Assembly (NCBI RefSeq): GCF_016508255.1
Contig: NZ_JADVKT010000006.1
Span: 124,001-188,000, forward strand
Reading direction: 5' to 3'
DNA from: Acinetobacter calcoaceticus
GTDB lineage: Bacteria; Pseudomonadota; Gammaproteobacteria; Pseudomonadales; Moraxellaceae
DNA length: 64,000 nucleotides
A model generated the notes under the pieces. It was not told the DNA's origin and did not search any database. It saw only the letters and a list, made by a program, of their open reading frames with translations. The translations under genes and the position numbers were made by a program. Positions 56,565-64,000 of this stretch are shown piece by piece (the first letter of the stretch is position 1; every line of letters starts with the position of its first letter).

Positions 56565-57563
56565 ATGACCCTTCCAACAACCATGAAAATTATTGAAATT
56601 ACGGCTCCTGGTGGACCTGAGGTTCTAAAAGTTCAAGATGCGAATATTCCGGTACCTCAAGCAGGTGAAGTCTTAATTGAGGTAAAGGCTGCTGGAATTA
56701 ACCGCCCTGACCTCTTACAGCGTATGGGGTTATATCCGATGCCAAAGGGTGTTACTCAAATACCGGGACTTGAAGTCGCTGGTGTGGTGGTTGCAGTTGG
56801 TGAACAAGTCGATCAATTCAAAGTTGGTGATAAAGTTTGTGCTTTAACCAATGGAGGCGGTTATGCAGAATACTGCGCGGTAACTGCGACTCAAGTATTA
56901 CCAATACCTGAAAATTTATCGTTTACTCAAGCTGCTGCGATTCCGGAAACATTTTTCACGGTTTGGGCAAATCTATTTGATATTGGCCGTTTGAAGAAAG
57001 ATGAAACTGCCCTGATTCATGGTGGAGCAAGTGGTATTGGAACCACAGCTTTAGCCATTTGCCAAGCTTTAGGGATTAAAACTTTTGCTACCGTGGGTAG
57101 TGATGATAAGGTGAAGGCATTAGCTGGTGTTACGACAGCAATTAACTATAAAACCCAAGATTTTGAGCAAGAAATTTTGAAACAAACTCAAGACCAAGGT
57201 GTTGATGTTATCTTAGATATTGTTGGTGGATCTTATTTCCAGAAAAATTTGAATCTATTAAAACGTGATGGCCGACTTGTCATTATTGGTTTCATGGGCG
57301 GTCGAATCGCGAAAGAATTTGATTTACAAAAATTGATTTTAAAACGCGCCACGATTACTGGTTCAACGATGCGTGCACGTAATAGCCAAGAAAAAGCAGA
57401 GATTGCAAAAGCTTTGCATAAGCATGTGTGGCCATTATTGGCACAAGGTAAGTGTTTACCTCAAATCTATAAAACGTATGCTTTTTCAGATGTACAAAGT
57501 GCCCATGCGTGTATGGAGCAAGGTGATCACATCGGAAAGATCGTTTTAGAAATGAATGCGTAA
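56565..57563 (+). CDS. NAD(P)H quinone oxidoreductase (PIG3-like, zinc-free MDR)
   Basis: A 332-residue medium-chain dehydrogenase/reductase without zinc ligands. It has the quinone-reductase opening EVLIEVKAAGINRPDLLQR, GLYPMPKGVTQIPGLEVAGVV, and the NADPH fold HGGASGIGTTALAI. The PIG3/TP53I3 subgroup reduces quinones such as ortho-quinones and diamide. GGAG six bases before the ATG at 56565 selects it over upstream ATG (56553) and TTG (56535). Flanked by two gene remnants, suggesting that this small area has been rearranged. Confidence 0.9.
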   Translation: MTLPTTMKIIEITAPGGPEVLKVQDANIPVPQAGEVLIEVKAAGINRPDLLQRMGLYPMPKGVTQIPGLEVAGVVVAVGEQVDQFKVGDKVCALTNGGGYAEYCAVTATQVLPIPENLSFTQAAAIPETFFTVWANLFDIGRLKKDETALIHGGASGIGTTALAICQALGIKTFATVGSDDKVKALAGVTTAINYKTQDFEQEILKQTQDQGVDVILDIVGGSYFQKNLNLLKRDGRLVIIGFMGGRIAKEFDLQKLILKRATITGSTMRARNSQEKAEIAKALHKHVWPLLAQGKCLPQIYKTYAFSDVQSAHACMEQGDHIGKIVLEMNA

Positions 57564-57578
57564 ATTCTTAATAACTAA

Positions 57579-57609
57579 AGTTTAGGTGAACGACAGGTTT
57601 GCCTAAACT
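57579..57609 (+). terminator. probable terminator of the quinone oxidoreductase gene
   Basis: AGTTTAGG (57579-57586) and CCTAAACT (57602-57609), 8-bp perfect stem, 15-base loop, followed by AAATTTT. Confidence 0.5.
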
Positions 57610-57727
57610 AAATTTTATAATTTTAAAGTCTGCCTATTTCTCTATAAATATTGCCAAATTCTATTGGCAGATTGCATCAGTTCTATGACCTCACCTATAC
57701 ATTGAGTAAGAAATAACAACTGGCTCT

Positions 57728-58060
57728 TACATTATTATTACTTTATGTCATGGACCTGCTGCATTATTGGCCGCTGCTGTAGATGAAGACGCTGAAAATT
57801 ATATTTTTAAAGGCTATCAAATTTGTGTATTCCCAGATGCTTTAGATAAAGGTGCAAATATTGATATTGGCTATATGCCTGGTGCTTTACCTTGGCTAGT
57901 GGGTGAAAATCTTGAAAAACTTGGTGTCGAGATTTTAAATAAGGGCATTACAGGTCAATGTCATAGAGACCGTAAACTATTAAAAGGGGATAGCCCGCTG
58001 GCTTCAAATAATTTAGGCAAACTTGCAGCTGAAACGTTGTTGGCAGAAGTGAACGATTAA
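57728..58060 (+). pseudogene. hchA: hchA 3' fragment (DJ-1 superfamily glyoxalase III/deglycase)
   Basis: An open frame of about 110 codons begins at the catalytic elbow [13 protein letters not shown] and runs through [33 protein letters not shown] and [19 protein letters not shown] to a stop at 58060. This is the last third or so of HchA (about 283 residues in full). The first two thirds are absent: an in-frame stop stands at 57707-57709 and nothing upstream matches. The remaining frame is intact. The fragment ends 12 bases from the 3' end of tRNA-Arg. Confidence 0.85.
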
Positions 58061-58072
58061 TACATTAAATAG

Positions 58073-58145
58073 TACGCCCTGCGGGACTCGAACCCACGTC
58101 GGTCGCTTAGGAGGCAACTGCTCTATCCAGTTAAGCTAAGGGCGC
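58073..58145 (-). tRNA. tRNA-Arg (anticodon CCT)
   Basis: 73 bases on the minus strand. Acceptor GCGCCCT pairs with AGGGCGT (G-U closing pair), anticodon stem GTTGC/GCGAC, loop CTCCTAA with CCT, T-arm GGGTTCGAGTCCC. CCA is not encoded. TATAAT on the minus strand at 58157-58162 may be its -10 box. tRNA-Arg(CCT) is a frequent integration site. Confidence 0.9.
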
Positions 58146-58165
58146 ATAATTTTCTGATTATAAAC

Positions 58166-58196
58166 AAAAAAGCCCCTATCGAAATAGGGGCTTTTT
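58166..58196 (-). terminator. terminator of the amino acid permease gene
   Basis: AAAAAGCCCCTAT and ATAGGGGCTTTTT form a perfect stem; it separates the permease transcript from tRNA-Arg on the same strand. Confidence 0.9.
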
Positions 58197-58220
58197 AGTG
58201 TTTAAGTACGAAATATAGAA

Positions 58221-59576
58221 TTATTGTTTTTTAGAATTCAATAATTTAAATAGTACAAACATGAGAACGATCCAGATTGGAATCATCATTACAGATTCTT
58301 TGAACCCTTGGCTCCACATAATGTAGAGAACAACTGCAATAAAGCCTAAAACCAAATAGTTACTAAATGGTGCCCAAAGTGCAGGGAAGTGAGTTGTTTC
58401 ACCTTTTGCTTTCATTGCTGATCTGAATTTAAGGTGAGTCAAACTAATCATTGCCCAGTTCAATACTAGTGCACCAACGACGATATACATTAAGTGACTT
58501 AATGCATCTTCGGGTACAAAGTAGTTCAACAGTACACAGCCAAAAATTAATAATGCAGAAAGCAATACAGCTGGAACAGGTACACCTTGTTTGTTTACTT
58601 TTTTGAAAACTTTTGGAGCGTTACCTTGTTGAGCTAGACCGTATAGCATACGGCTGTTTGCGAACATACCACTGTTATAAACAGATAAAGCAGCAGTTAA
58701 AATAATAAAGTTAAGTAAATGCGCAGCCCAACCAATTCCCATTTGGCTAAAAATCATGACGAATGGGCTTTTGTCGAGGCCACCAAGATCTAACTGGTTC
58801 CATGGCACTAATGAAAGCAAAATTGTTAGTGAACCGATATAGAAAATCAAGATACGAAAAACAACTTGGTTGATTGCTTTTGGAATAGTTTTTTTCGGCT
58901 CTTTTGCTTCCGCTGCTGCCATACCAATTAGCTCAATGCCGCCAAAAGCGAACATTAAGAAAGCTAACATATAGAACAGGCCACTAAAGCCATTTGGAAA
59001 AAATCCGCCATGTGTCCACAGGTTGCTAAATGAAATGCTTGAACCCACATCTGCTGTAAACAACAAATAAAGGCCAAAGATGATCATAGAGATGACCGCA
59101 GTTACTTTAATAATGGCAAGCCAAAATTCAGATTCACCATAAAATTTAACGTTAGTTAAGTTTACGGCTGTAATCACGACAAAGAAAAATAAGACAGAAG
59201 TCCATGCTGGGATATGGGGCCACCAATAATTAATATATTTGGCAACAGCGGTGAGTTCACTCATCGCAACCAGAACATAGAGTATCCAATAATTCCATCC
59301 AGCTAAAAATCCAGGAAATTTCCCCCAATATTTATAAGCAAAATGGCTGAACGATCCTGCAACAGGTTCTTCAACAATCATTTCTCCCAAGTGACGCATA
59401 ATCAAAAACGCGATTAAGCCGCCAATGGCATATCCTAAAATAATGGATGGTCCCGCAGATTGAATCACTTGCGCCGAGCCTAAAAATAATCCGGTACCAA
59501 TTGCTCCACCCATAGCAATTAATTGGATATGTCGATTTTTTAGTCCTCGTTGCAGTGTAGAAGATTCGTTGGTCAA
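58221..59576 (-). CDS. amino acid permease (AroP/GabP-like APC family)
   Basis: Twelve-helix amino acid:proton symporter of 451 residues. Opening LKNRHIQLIAMGGAIGTGLFLGS and the consensus MRHLGEMIVEEPVAGSFSHFA are those of the AAT subgroup (AroP, PheP, ProY, GabP). The start is TTG at 59576; no ATG occurs before the conserved first helix, so a rare start is likely. Substrate cannot be fixed; helix 1 and 3 resemble aromatic and proline carriers alike. Monocistronic with its own terminator. Confidence 0.88.
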   Translation of the reverse strand: MTNESSTLQRGLKNRHIQLIAMGGAIGTGLFLGSAQVIQSAGPSIILGYAIGGLIAFLIMRHLGEMIVEEPVAGSFSHFAYKYWGKFPGFLAGWNYWILYVLVAMSELTAVAKYINYWWPHIPAWTSVLFFFVVITAVNLTNVKFYGESEFWLAIIKVTAVISMIIFGLYLLFTADVGSSISFSNLWTHGGFFPNGFSGLFYMLAFLMFAFGGIELIGMAAAEAKEPKKTIPKAINQVVFRILIFYIGSLTILLSLVPWNQLDLGGLDKSPFVMIFSQMGIGWAAHLLNFIILTAALSVYNSGMFANSRMLYGLAQQGNAPKVFKKVNKQGVPVPAVLLSALLIFGCVLLNYFVPEDALSHLMYIVVGALVLNWAMISLTHLKFRSAMKAKGETTHFPALWAPFSNYLVLGFIAVVLYIMWSQGFKESVMMIPIWIVLMFVLFKLLNSKKQ

Positions 59577-59955
59577 AGGTCTTCACTCACAATGAATAAG
59601 TAAATTATTCTAATAGATGGAGTTATTTTAGCCTAGACTACAAATTAATAAGCAGTGACTAAAAGGTAATCTTAAAATGTGTTTAAAATCATTGGTTTGA
59701 TTTTAATATTTCAATATAGAGTGAAAAGTGTTCTAAAAAATATAATTTCATATAGACTTTTTTTCTTAGATTTTGCTTAGATTAAGTCATTGCAAGCATA
59801 TTGCTAAATTCTCAAAATATGCTCTCGTCAATACGATTGATGTATAAAGCAGAGCGCTATCTCTTGGCCTTAAAACAATTTAAGATGAAGAGAAGGGTAA
59901 AACAAGAATGCTTGTTTTGATATAGAAGAACATAATAGTAAGGATAACAGTTGAT
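59577..59955. other. intergenic region with AAAACAAG/CTTGTTTT hairpin before prpF
   Basis: About 380 bases between divergent genes. A perfect 8-bp palindrome, AAAACAAG-AATG-CTTGTTTT (59899-59918), lies 38 bases before the prpF start, where an operator or leader hairpin would sit. AAGGA (59940-59944) is the prpF ribosome binding site. Nothing else recognised. Confidence 0.5.
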
Positions 59956-61143
59956 ATGAGCTCAGTACCGCAAATTAAAATTCCAGCAACTTATATGCGT
60001 GGTGGAACCAGTAAAGGTGTATTTTTTAAGCTTGATGATTTGCCGGAAAAAGCCCAAGTTGCAGGACAAGCACGAGATCAGCTCTTATTACGTGTAATTG
60101 GTAGTCCAGACCCATATGGAAAACAAATTGATGGGATGGGGGGAGCCACTTCGAGTACCAGCAAAACTGTTATTCTCGCTAAAAGTACTCAGCCAGAGCA
60201 TGATGTAGATTATTTATTCGGTCAGGTTTCAATTGATCAGGCTTTTGTAGACTGGAGTGGTAACTGCGGTAATTTAACTGCTGCTGTTGGCTCTTTTGCG
60301 ATTTCAAATGGCTTGGTCGATGCACATCGTATTCCAGAAAATGGCTTATGTACTGTTCGAATTTGGCAAAAGAATATCCAGAAAACCATTATTGCTCATG
60401 TGCCAATAACAAATGGTCAGGTCCAAGAAACAGGTGATTTTGAGCTTGATGGAGTAACTTTTCCAGCCGCTGAAGTTCAAATTGAGTTTTTAGATCCGGC
60501 TGATGATGGCGAAGACGGCGGTGATATGTTCCCTACAGGGAACGTGGTTGATGAACTAGATGTACCTGATATTGGTCGTTTTGAAGCGACATTTATTAAT
60601 GCTGGAATTCCAACTATTTTCTTAAATGCAGAAGATTTAGGTTACCAAGGCACAGAATTACAAGATCATATTAATAGTGATGCAACTGCACTGGCACGCT
60701 TTGAAAAAATTCGTGCATATGGTGCGGTACAGATGGGCCTAATTAAAGATATTTCGGAAGCAGCTGCGCGTCAGCACACACCCAAAATTGCTTTTGTTTC
60801 TAAGCCTAAAAACTATACCGCTTCAAGTGGTAAGCCAGTTTCAGAGGGTGATGTTGATTTACTGGTTCGTGCTTTGTCGATGGGTAAATTACATCATGCG
60901 ATGATGGGAACAGCAGCAGTTGCGATCGGTACGGCAGCAGCTATTCCAGGTACTTTAGTAAATTTAGCTGCAGGTGGTGGCGAACGTGAAGCGGTACGTT
61001 TTGGTCATCCATCTGGAACATTGCGTGTTGGTGCTCAAGCAGAATTTGTTAATGATCAATGGGTCGTGAAAAAAGCTATTATGAGCCGTAGTGCGCGTGT
61101 GTTAATGGAAGGTTGGGTACGTGTTCCTGGTGACAGTTTCTAA
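59956..61143 (+). CDS. prpF: PrpF-like 2-methylaconitate cis-trans isomerase
   Basis: A 395-residue protein of the PrpF family, normal length. Family marks: PATYMRGGTSKGVFFKLDDLP at the start, GGATSSTSKTVI, the catalytic-lysine area DWSGNCGNLTAAVG, then GMGKL-like ALSMGKLHHAMMGTAAVAIG and HPSGTLRVGA. PrpF isomerises trans- to cis-2-methylaconitate, working with AcnD in the methylcitrate cycle. Here it stands alone: no prpB, prpC or acnD is adjacent, so it may be a paralogue with another substrate (related isomerases act on 4-oxalomesaconate). A terminator follows. Confidence 0.85.
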   Translation: MSSVPQIKIPATYMRGGTSKGVFFKLDDLPEKAQVAGQARDQLLLRVIGSPDPYGKQIDGMGGATSSTSKTVILAKSTQPEHDVDYLFGQVSIDQAFVDWSGNCGNLTAAVGSFAISNGLVDAHRIPENGLCTVRIWQKNIQKTIIAHVPITNGQVQETGDFELDGVTFPAAEVQIEFLDPADDGEDGGDMFPTGNVVDELDVPDIGRFEATFINAGIPTIFLNAEDLGYQGTELQDHINSDATALARFEKIRAYGAVQMGLIKDISEAAARQHTPKIAFVSKPKNYTASSGKPVSEGDVDLLVRALSMGKLHHAMMGTAAVAIGTAAAIPGTLVNLAAGGGEREAVRFGHPSGTLRVGAQAEFVNDQWVVKKAIMSRSARVLMEGWVRVPGDSF

Positions 61144-61160
61144 AAGTCATTAAGTAAAGA

Positions 61161-61191
61161 AAAAGCCTCTCAATCATGTAGAGGCTTTTTT
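61161..61191 (+). terminator. terminator of prpF-like gene
   Basis: AAAAGCCTCT and AGAGGCTTTTTT, perfect stem with a 9-base loop. Confidence 0.88.
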
Positions 61192-61308
61192 ACGGTTGCC
61201 TTCAAAAACTCATCAACCACTTTTCGTAGTGAATCGTGTATGATGTAACGCATGAATGCTTCATTACATTCAATAAAATTTCTCTATACTGATTTTATCG
61301 AGGCGACT

Positions 61309-62220
61309 GTGTCATCACTCTCTCAAGTTAATGCGGATGTTTTAAAACAAGCTCAACAACGTATTCAACAAGATTTATTGACGACATTGGCCGCGTTTTC
61401 AATTCCAGAGCCTTTAAAAAGTGCAGTACATCATGCAGTAATGCTTGGTGGAAAACGTGTACGTCCAGCTTTGTGTTATGCAACTGCCTCTTTACAAGCC
61501 AATCCAAATTTTGCTGCTGCACGTCGTGCTGCGGTTGCAGTCGAACTCATTCATTGTTATTCACTGGCTCATGACGATTTGCCTTGTATGGACAATGATT
61601 TGCTTCGCCGTGGACAACCAACTTGTCATGTGGCGTTTGGTGAAGATACTGCTTTGCTTGCAGGTGATATTTTACAATCAATGGCTTTTGAGGTTTTAGG
61701 TAGCCGTTTGTTCGATGAACAAGGGCAGGGCACCGATGCCGCTATTGTATTAAAACAAATCCAGATTCTAGCAACAGCCACTTCTAAAATGGTGTGTGGG
61801 CAAGTTTTAGACTTACAAGCTGAAGCTAAACAAATTGCTCAAGACGAACTTGAAAATATTCATCGTAATAAAACTGGTGCACTCATTCAGGCTGCCATTA
61901 TGATGGGTGCAGTCACTATTTTTTCTGGAACAGATCAAGCAATTCCAAAATTACGCCAATATGGCCAGACTATTGGTTTAGCTTTTCAGGTATTAGACGA
62001 TATTCTTGATATTACTTCGAGTACTGAAGCCTTGGGTAAAACTGCAGGTAAGGATGAGCAAGTACAAAAGTCGACGTATCCAGCTTTAATGGGGCTGGAA
62101 CAAGCACAAATCTATGCTAATGAATTGCATGATCAAGCTTTTGAGGCCTTAGCCCATTTTGGTGATAATGCAAAAGAATTAGTGGAGATTTCACAGTTTC
62201 TTTTAGCGCGCACGAACTAA
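61309..62220 (+). CDS. ispA: farnesyl diphosphate synthase
   Basis: Trans-prenyltransferase (303 residues from the chosen start) condensing IPP with DMAPP and GPP to farnesyl diphosphate, precursor of undecaprenyl phosphate and quinones. First Asp-rich motif HDDLPCMDND, second DDILDITSS, plus GGKRVRPAL and CGQVLDLQAE. The start is taken as GTG at 61309: GAGG stands five bases before it and the length then fits IspA (about 300). An ATG at 61252 would give 322 residues but has no ribosome binding site and a TATGAT promoter-like box lies only a few bases before it. Confidence 0.92.
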   Translation: MSSLSQVNADVLKQAQQRIQQDLLTTLAAFSIPEPLKSAVHHAVMLGGKRVRPALCYATASLQANPNFAAARRAAVAVELIHCYSLAHDDLPCMDNDLLRRGQPTCHVAFGEDTALLAGDILQSMAFEVLGSRLFDEQGQGTDAAIVLKQIQILATATSKMVCGQVLDLQAEAKQIAQDELENIHRNKTGALIQAAIMMGAVTIFSGTDQAIPKLRQYGQTIGLAFQVLDDILDITSSTEALGKTAGKDEQVQKSTYPALMGLEQAQIYANELHDQAFEALAHFGDNAKELVEISQFLLARTN

Positions 62221-62277
62221 TAATATTAAATTAATATGCATAACATCTATTCATGTGAAATGAATAAGGGATAAAAA

Positions 62278-62646
62278 ATGAATGGTGAACAACTCCATCA
62301 AAAAGCAATTGAAATTGCGAGAAACCTTCCATTTAGCCAACAGACCCATCCATTTGGGCCAGAGTATGAAGTTTTCAAAATCTTAGAAAAAATATTCATG
62401 CTGACAACGGAAGTGGCAGGCGTCAAAATGATTAATGTCAAATGCGATCCTTATAAAAGTCAGGAATATCAGGAGCTTTATTCATTTATTATTCCGGGTT
62501 ATCACATGAATAAAAAACACTGGATTTCGATTAAACCACATAAGGATTTAACAAGTGATTTACTTCAAGATTTAATTCAAGATTCTTATGATTTGGTCGT
62601 AAAGAAGCTACCCTTGAAAGATCAGAAAAGACTAAAAAACCAATAA
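62278..62646 (+). CDS. MmcQ/YjbR family protein
   Basis: A 122-residue small cytoplasmic protein with the CyaY-like/MmcQ-YjbR fold: HPFGPEYEVFKILEKIFML, then NVKCDPYKSQEYQELYSFIIPGYHMNKKHWISI and an SYDLVVKKL end. The P-G-Y-H-M-x-K-x-H-W block is the family signature. Often described as DNA-binding-like; true role unknown. 57 bases after ispA on the same strand, so co-transcription is possible, followed by a hairpin. Confidence 0.88.
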   Translation: MNGEQLHQKAIEIARNLPFSQQTHPFGPEYEVFKILEKIFMLTTEVAGVKMINVKCDPYKSQEYQELYSFIIPGYHMNKKHWISIKPHKDLTSDLLQDLIQDSYDLVVKKLPLKDQKRLKNQ

Positions 62647-62660
62647 TATAAAACATAAAA

Positions 62661-62686
62661 AAACGGTGACATGATCTTCACCGTTT
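62661..62686 (+). terminator. terminator of the yjbR-like gene
   Basis: AAACGGTGA and TCACCGTTT perfect 9-bp stem, then AATTTAATT; also serves the convergent slipin gene. Confidence 0.75.
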
Positions 62687-62715
62687 AATTTAATTATTTA
62701 TTTGAAGTCATTAAA

Positions 62716-63570
62716 TTAATTATGCTTTCCCATAATACCGCGAATTGTATTCAAGACATCGGCTGGTAAAACCACAGTTTTGGCATTATTTGATTTCGCC
62801 ATATCTTGCATCGCTTTAACATATTGTTCACCCAAAAGGTAAGCAACCGGAATCTCTTTATCACCCACCGCGCTGGTCACCATTGAAATCGCTTTTTGAG
62901 ATGCTTCAGCTAAAACAACTTGAGCTTCTGCGTCACGACGTGATGCTTCTAAACGACCTTCTGCACTTAAAATAGCAGCCTGTTTTTCACCATCTGCTTT
63001 AGTAACAGCAGCACGACGTTGACGTTCTGCAGCAGCCTGTTCTTCCATGGCAGCTTGCATGGTATGAGAAGGTTGGATGTCCTGAATTTCGACTGTTTTT
63101 AAGGTAATGCCCCAGTCTGAAATATCATCAGAAATAGCGGCTTTTAATTTAGCCTTAATGTGATCGCGTGAAGATAATGCATCATCTAGATCCATTTCAC
63201 CAACAATAGAACGTAATGAGGTTTGTACAAGGTTTTGAATGGCCCATGTATAGTTTTCAATACCATATACTGCTTTTTCTGGTGTGGTTAAGTTAATATA
63301 TGCCACAGCATTCATGAGTAATACGGCGTTGTCACGTGTGATTACTTCTTGTGATGGAATATCTAGCACAATGTCTTTGGTGGTAATTTTATAAGCCACG
63401 TCATCAATATAGGGAATCACAAAATTAAGCCCCGGATTAAGGGTGGTGTGATATTTACCTAAACGTTGGACAATCCATTTGTAGCCCTGGGGAACAATAC
63501 GGACCCCTTTAAAAATAGTAACAGCAACAAAAGCCAAAAAGGCTAAAACAATAATAGTACCGACTGGCAT
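62716..63570 (-). CDS. SPFH/band 7 (slipin, QmcA-like) membrane protein
   Basis: A 284-residue stomatin/slipin protein anchored by one N-terminal helix (GTIIVLAFLAFVAVTIF). The SPFH domain follows (VPQGYKWIVQRLGKYHTTLNPGL, VITRDNAVLLMNAVAYINL, LRSIVGEMDLDDALSSRD), then an Ala/Glu/Arg-rich coiled coil (MEEQAAAERQRRAAVTKADGEKQ). Such proteins build membrane microdomains and pair with NfeD-type partners; nfeD lies 25 bases upstream, supporting an operon. QmcA in E. coli is the nearest named relative. Confidence 0.9.
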   Translation of the reverse strand: MPVGTIIVLAFLAFVAVTIFKGVRIVPQGYKWIVQRLGKYHTTLNPGLNFVIPYIDDVAYKITTKDIVLDIPSQEVITRDNAVLLMNAVAYINLTTPEKAVYGIENYTWAIQNLVQTSLRSIVGEMDLDDALSSRDHIKAKLKAAISDDISDWGITLKTVEIQDIQPSHTMQAAMEEQAAAERQRRAAVTKADGEKQAAILSAEGRLEASRRDAEAQVVLAEASQKAISMVTSAVGDKEIPVAYLLGEQYVKAMQDMAKSNNAKTVVLPADVLNTIRGIMGKHN

Positions 63571-63595
63571 AATACCCTCTCTTTATCTTTAATGT

Positions 63596-64000
63596 TTATG
63601 AAGTACCGTGGGTTTGAACAATTAAGTCATTACCCGAAATGTCAATAACTCTGACTCGATCGCCCACTTTAACAGGAGTGGTGCTTCGACAATTCCACTC
63701 ATCGGCCCCTAAAATAGGCATTGGAAAGCGAACAATAATTTGATCATGGTCTAGACCAGTTTGAATCACCATTCCAATTTGACCAATCGTTGCTTCACGG
63801 GGTAATCCCGCTTTTGTTTTATCAATCGATAAGGGTTTAATAAATTTGAACCAAAGAATAGTGCATAGCACTGATAGGATTATCCACAATACAATTTGTG
63901 TTGTGAGGCTAATGTCTGGAAATAACCAATAGAGAACGCACACAATAATGGCGGCAATACCAAACCAGAGTGCCGCAAAGGCAGGGAGGATCAGTTCAGA
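63596..64000 (-). CDS. NfeD family protein, N-terminus beyond window
   Basis: Small membrane partner of slipin/SPFH proteins. The frame is open to the right edge: ELILPAFAALWFGIAAIIV reads as the usual first helix of NfeD, so the true start lies outside. About 134 codons are visible, nearly all of a roughly 150-residue short NfeD. Two or three helices are followed by an OB-fold domain (GQIGMVIQTGLDHDQIIV, VKVGDRVRVIDISGNDLIV). An internal GTG at 63943 gives a shorter frame that would cut a helix and should not be taken as the start. Confidence 0.88.
   Translation of the reverse strand, partial: SELILPAFAALWFGIAAIIVCVLYWLFPDISLTTQIVLWIILSVLCTILWFKFIKPLSIDKTKAGLPREATIGQIGMVIQTGLDHDQIIVRFPMPILGADEWNCRSTTPVKVGDRVRVIDISGNDLIVQTHGTS

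Overview
The window reads as a low-GC gammaproteobacterial chromosome of the genus Acinetobacter, most likely the A. baumannii/calcoaceticus group. Support for this: a bifunctional wax ester synthase/DGAT that I recognise as very close to A. baylyi AtfA, a pilGHIJ-chpA cluster without pilK or chpB, a cytoplasmic YkuD protein resembling ElsL, an entericidin-like lipoprotein, and AT-rich intergenic DNA throughout. Species-level assignment is inference. No insertion sequence, prophage or CRISPR array was seen.

Layout. 1-3.9 kb (minus strand): an RND efflux permease cut by the window edge, its lipoprotein adaptor and an upstream exported DUF4124-like coiled-coil protein. 4.1-12.8 kb (plus): the Pil-Chp chemosensory system for type IV pili (pilG, pilH, pilI, pilJ, chpA and a ChpC-like gene), with hairpins in three successive intercistronic gaps. 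12.8-16.3 kb: dapE, a 46-residue entericidin-like lipoprotein too short for most gene callers, DUF1853, a DUF454 membrane protein and an ElsL-like cytoplasmic L,D-carboxypeptidase. 16.5-17.25 kb: six tRNA genes (Val-Asp-Asp-Val-Asp-Val) behind one consensus promoter. 17.7-26.3 kb: YdcF, a PepSY/flavodoxin/reductase fusion with a Fur-like box, a YcxB-like protein, a FUSC protein, a Bcr/CflA efflux protein and a nitroreductase.

26.3-27.4 kb is the least explained stretch: about 1.1 kb ahead of a sodium:alanine symporter, holding a nested RNA-like stem, a 67-codon ORF with a strong ribosome binding site, two further perfect hairpins and an intrinsic terminator. 29-37.6 kb carries a patatin-like lipoprotein, threonine ammonia-lyase, an SbmA-like peptide transporter, then five exported proteins of unknown role around a DJ-1/PfpI protein. 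37.7-45.7 kb is core: gatCAB on the minus strand and mreBCD-maf-rng on the plus strand. 45.8-50.6 kb: a PA1571-like mini protein, the wax ester synthase, cysH (iron-sulfur type), thrH and a FadL-family porin.

51-64 kb: an NQO1-like reductase divergent from an AraC regulator, a fatty acid desaturase, a PaaX-like repressor, uppP, a quinone oxidoreductase flanked by two gene remnants (an AraC C-terminus broken by a stop codon and the 3' third of hchA beside tRNA-Arg), an amino acid permease, a solitary prpF, ispA, a YjbR protein, and a slipin/NfeD pair whose nfeD runs off the right edge.

Functionally the window combines surface and envelope biology (twitching chemosensing, rod-shape machinery, peptidoglycan precursor supply and recycling through dapE/elsL/uppP/mreBCD), lipid handling (wax ester synthesis, FadL, desaturase, patatin) and efflux or uptake of small molecules.
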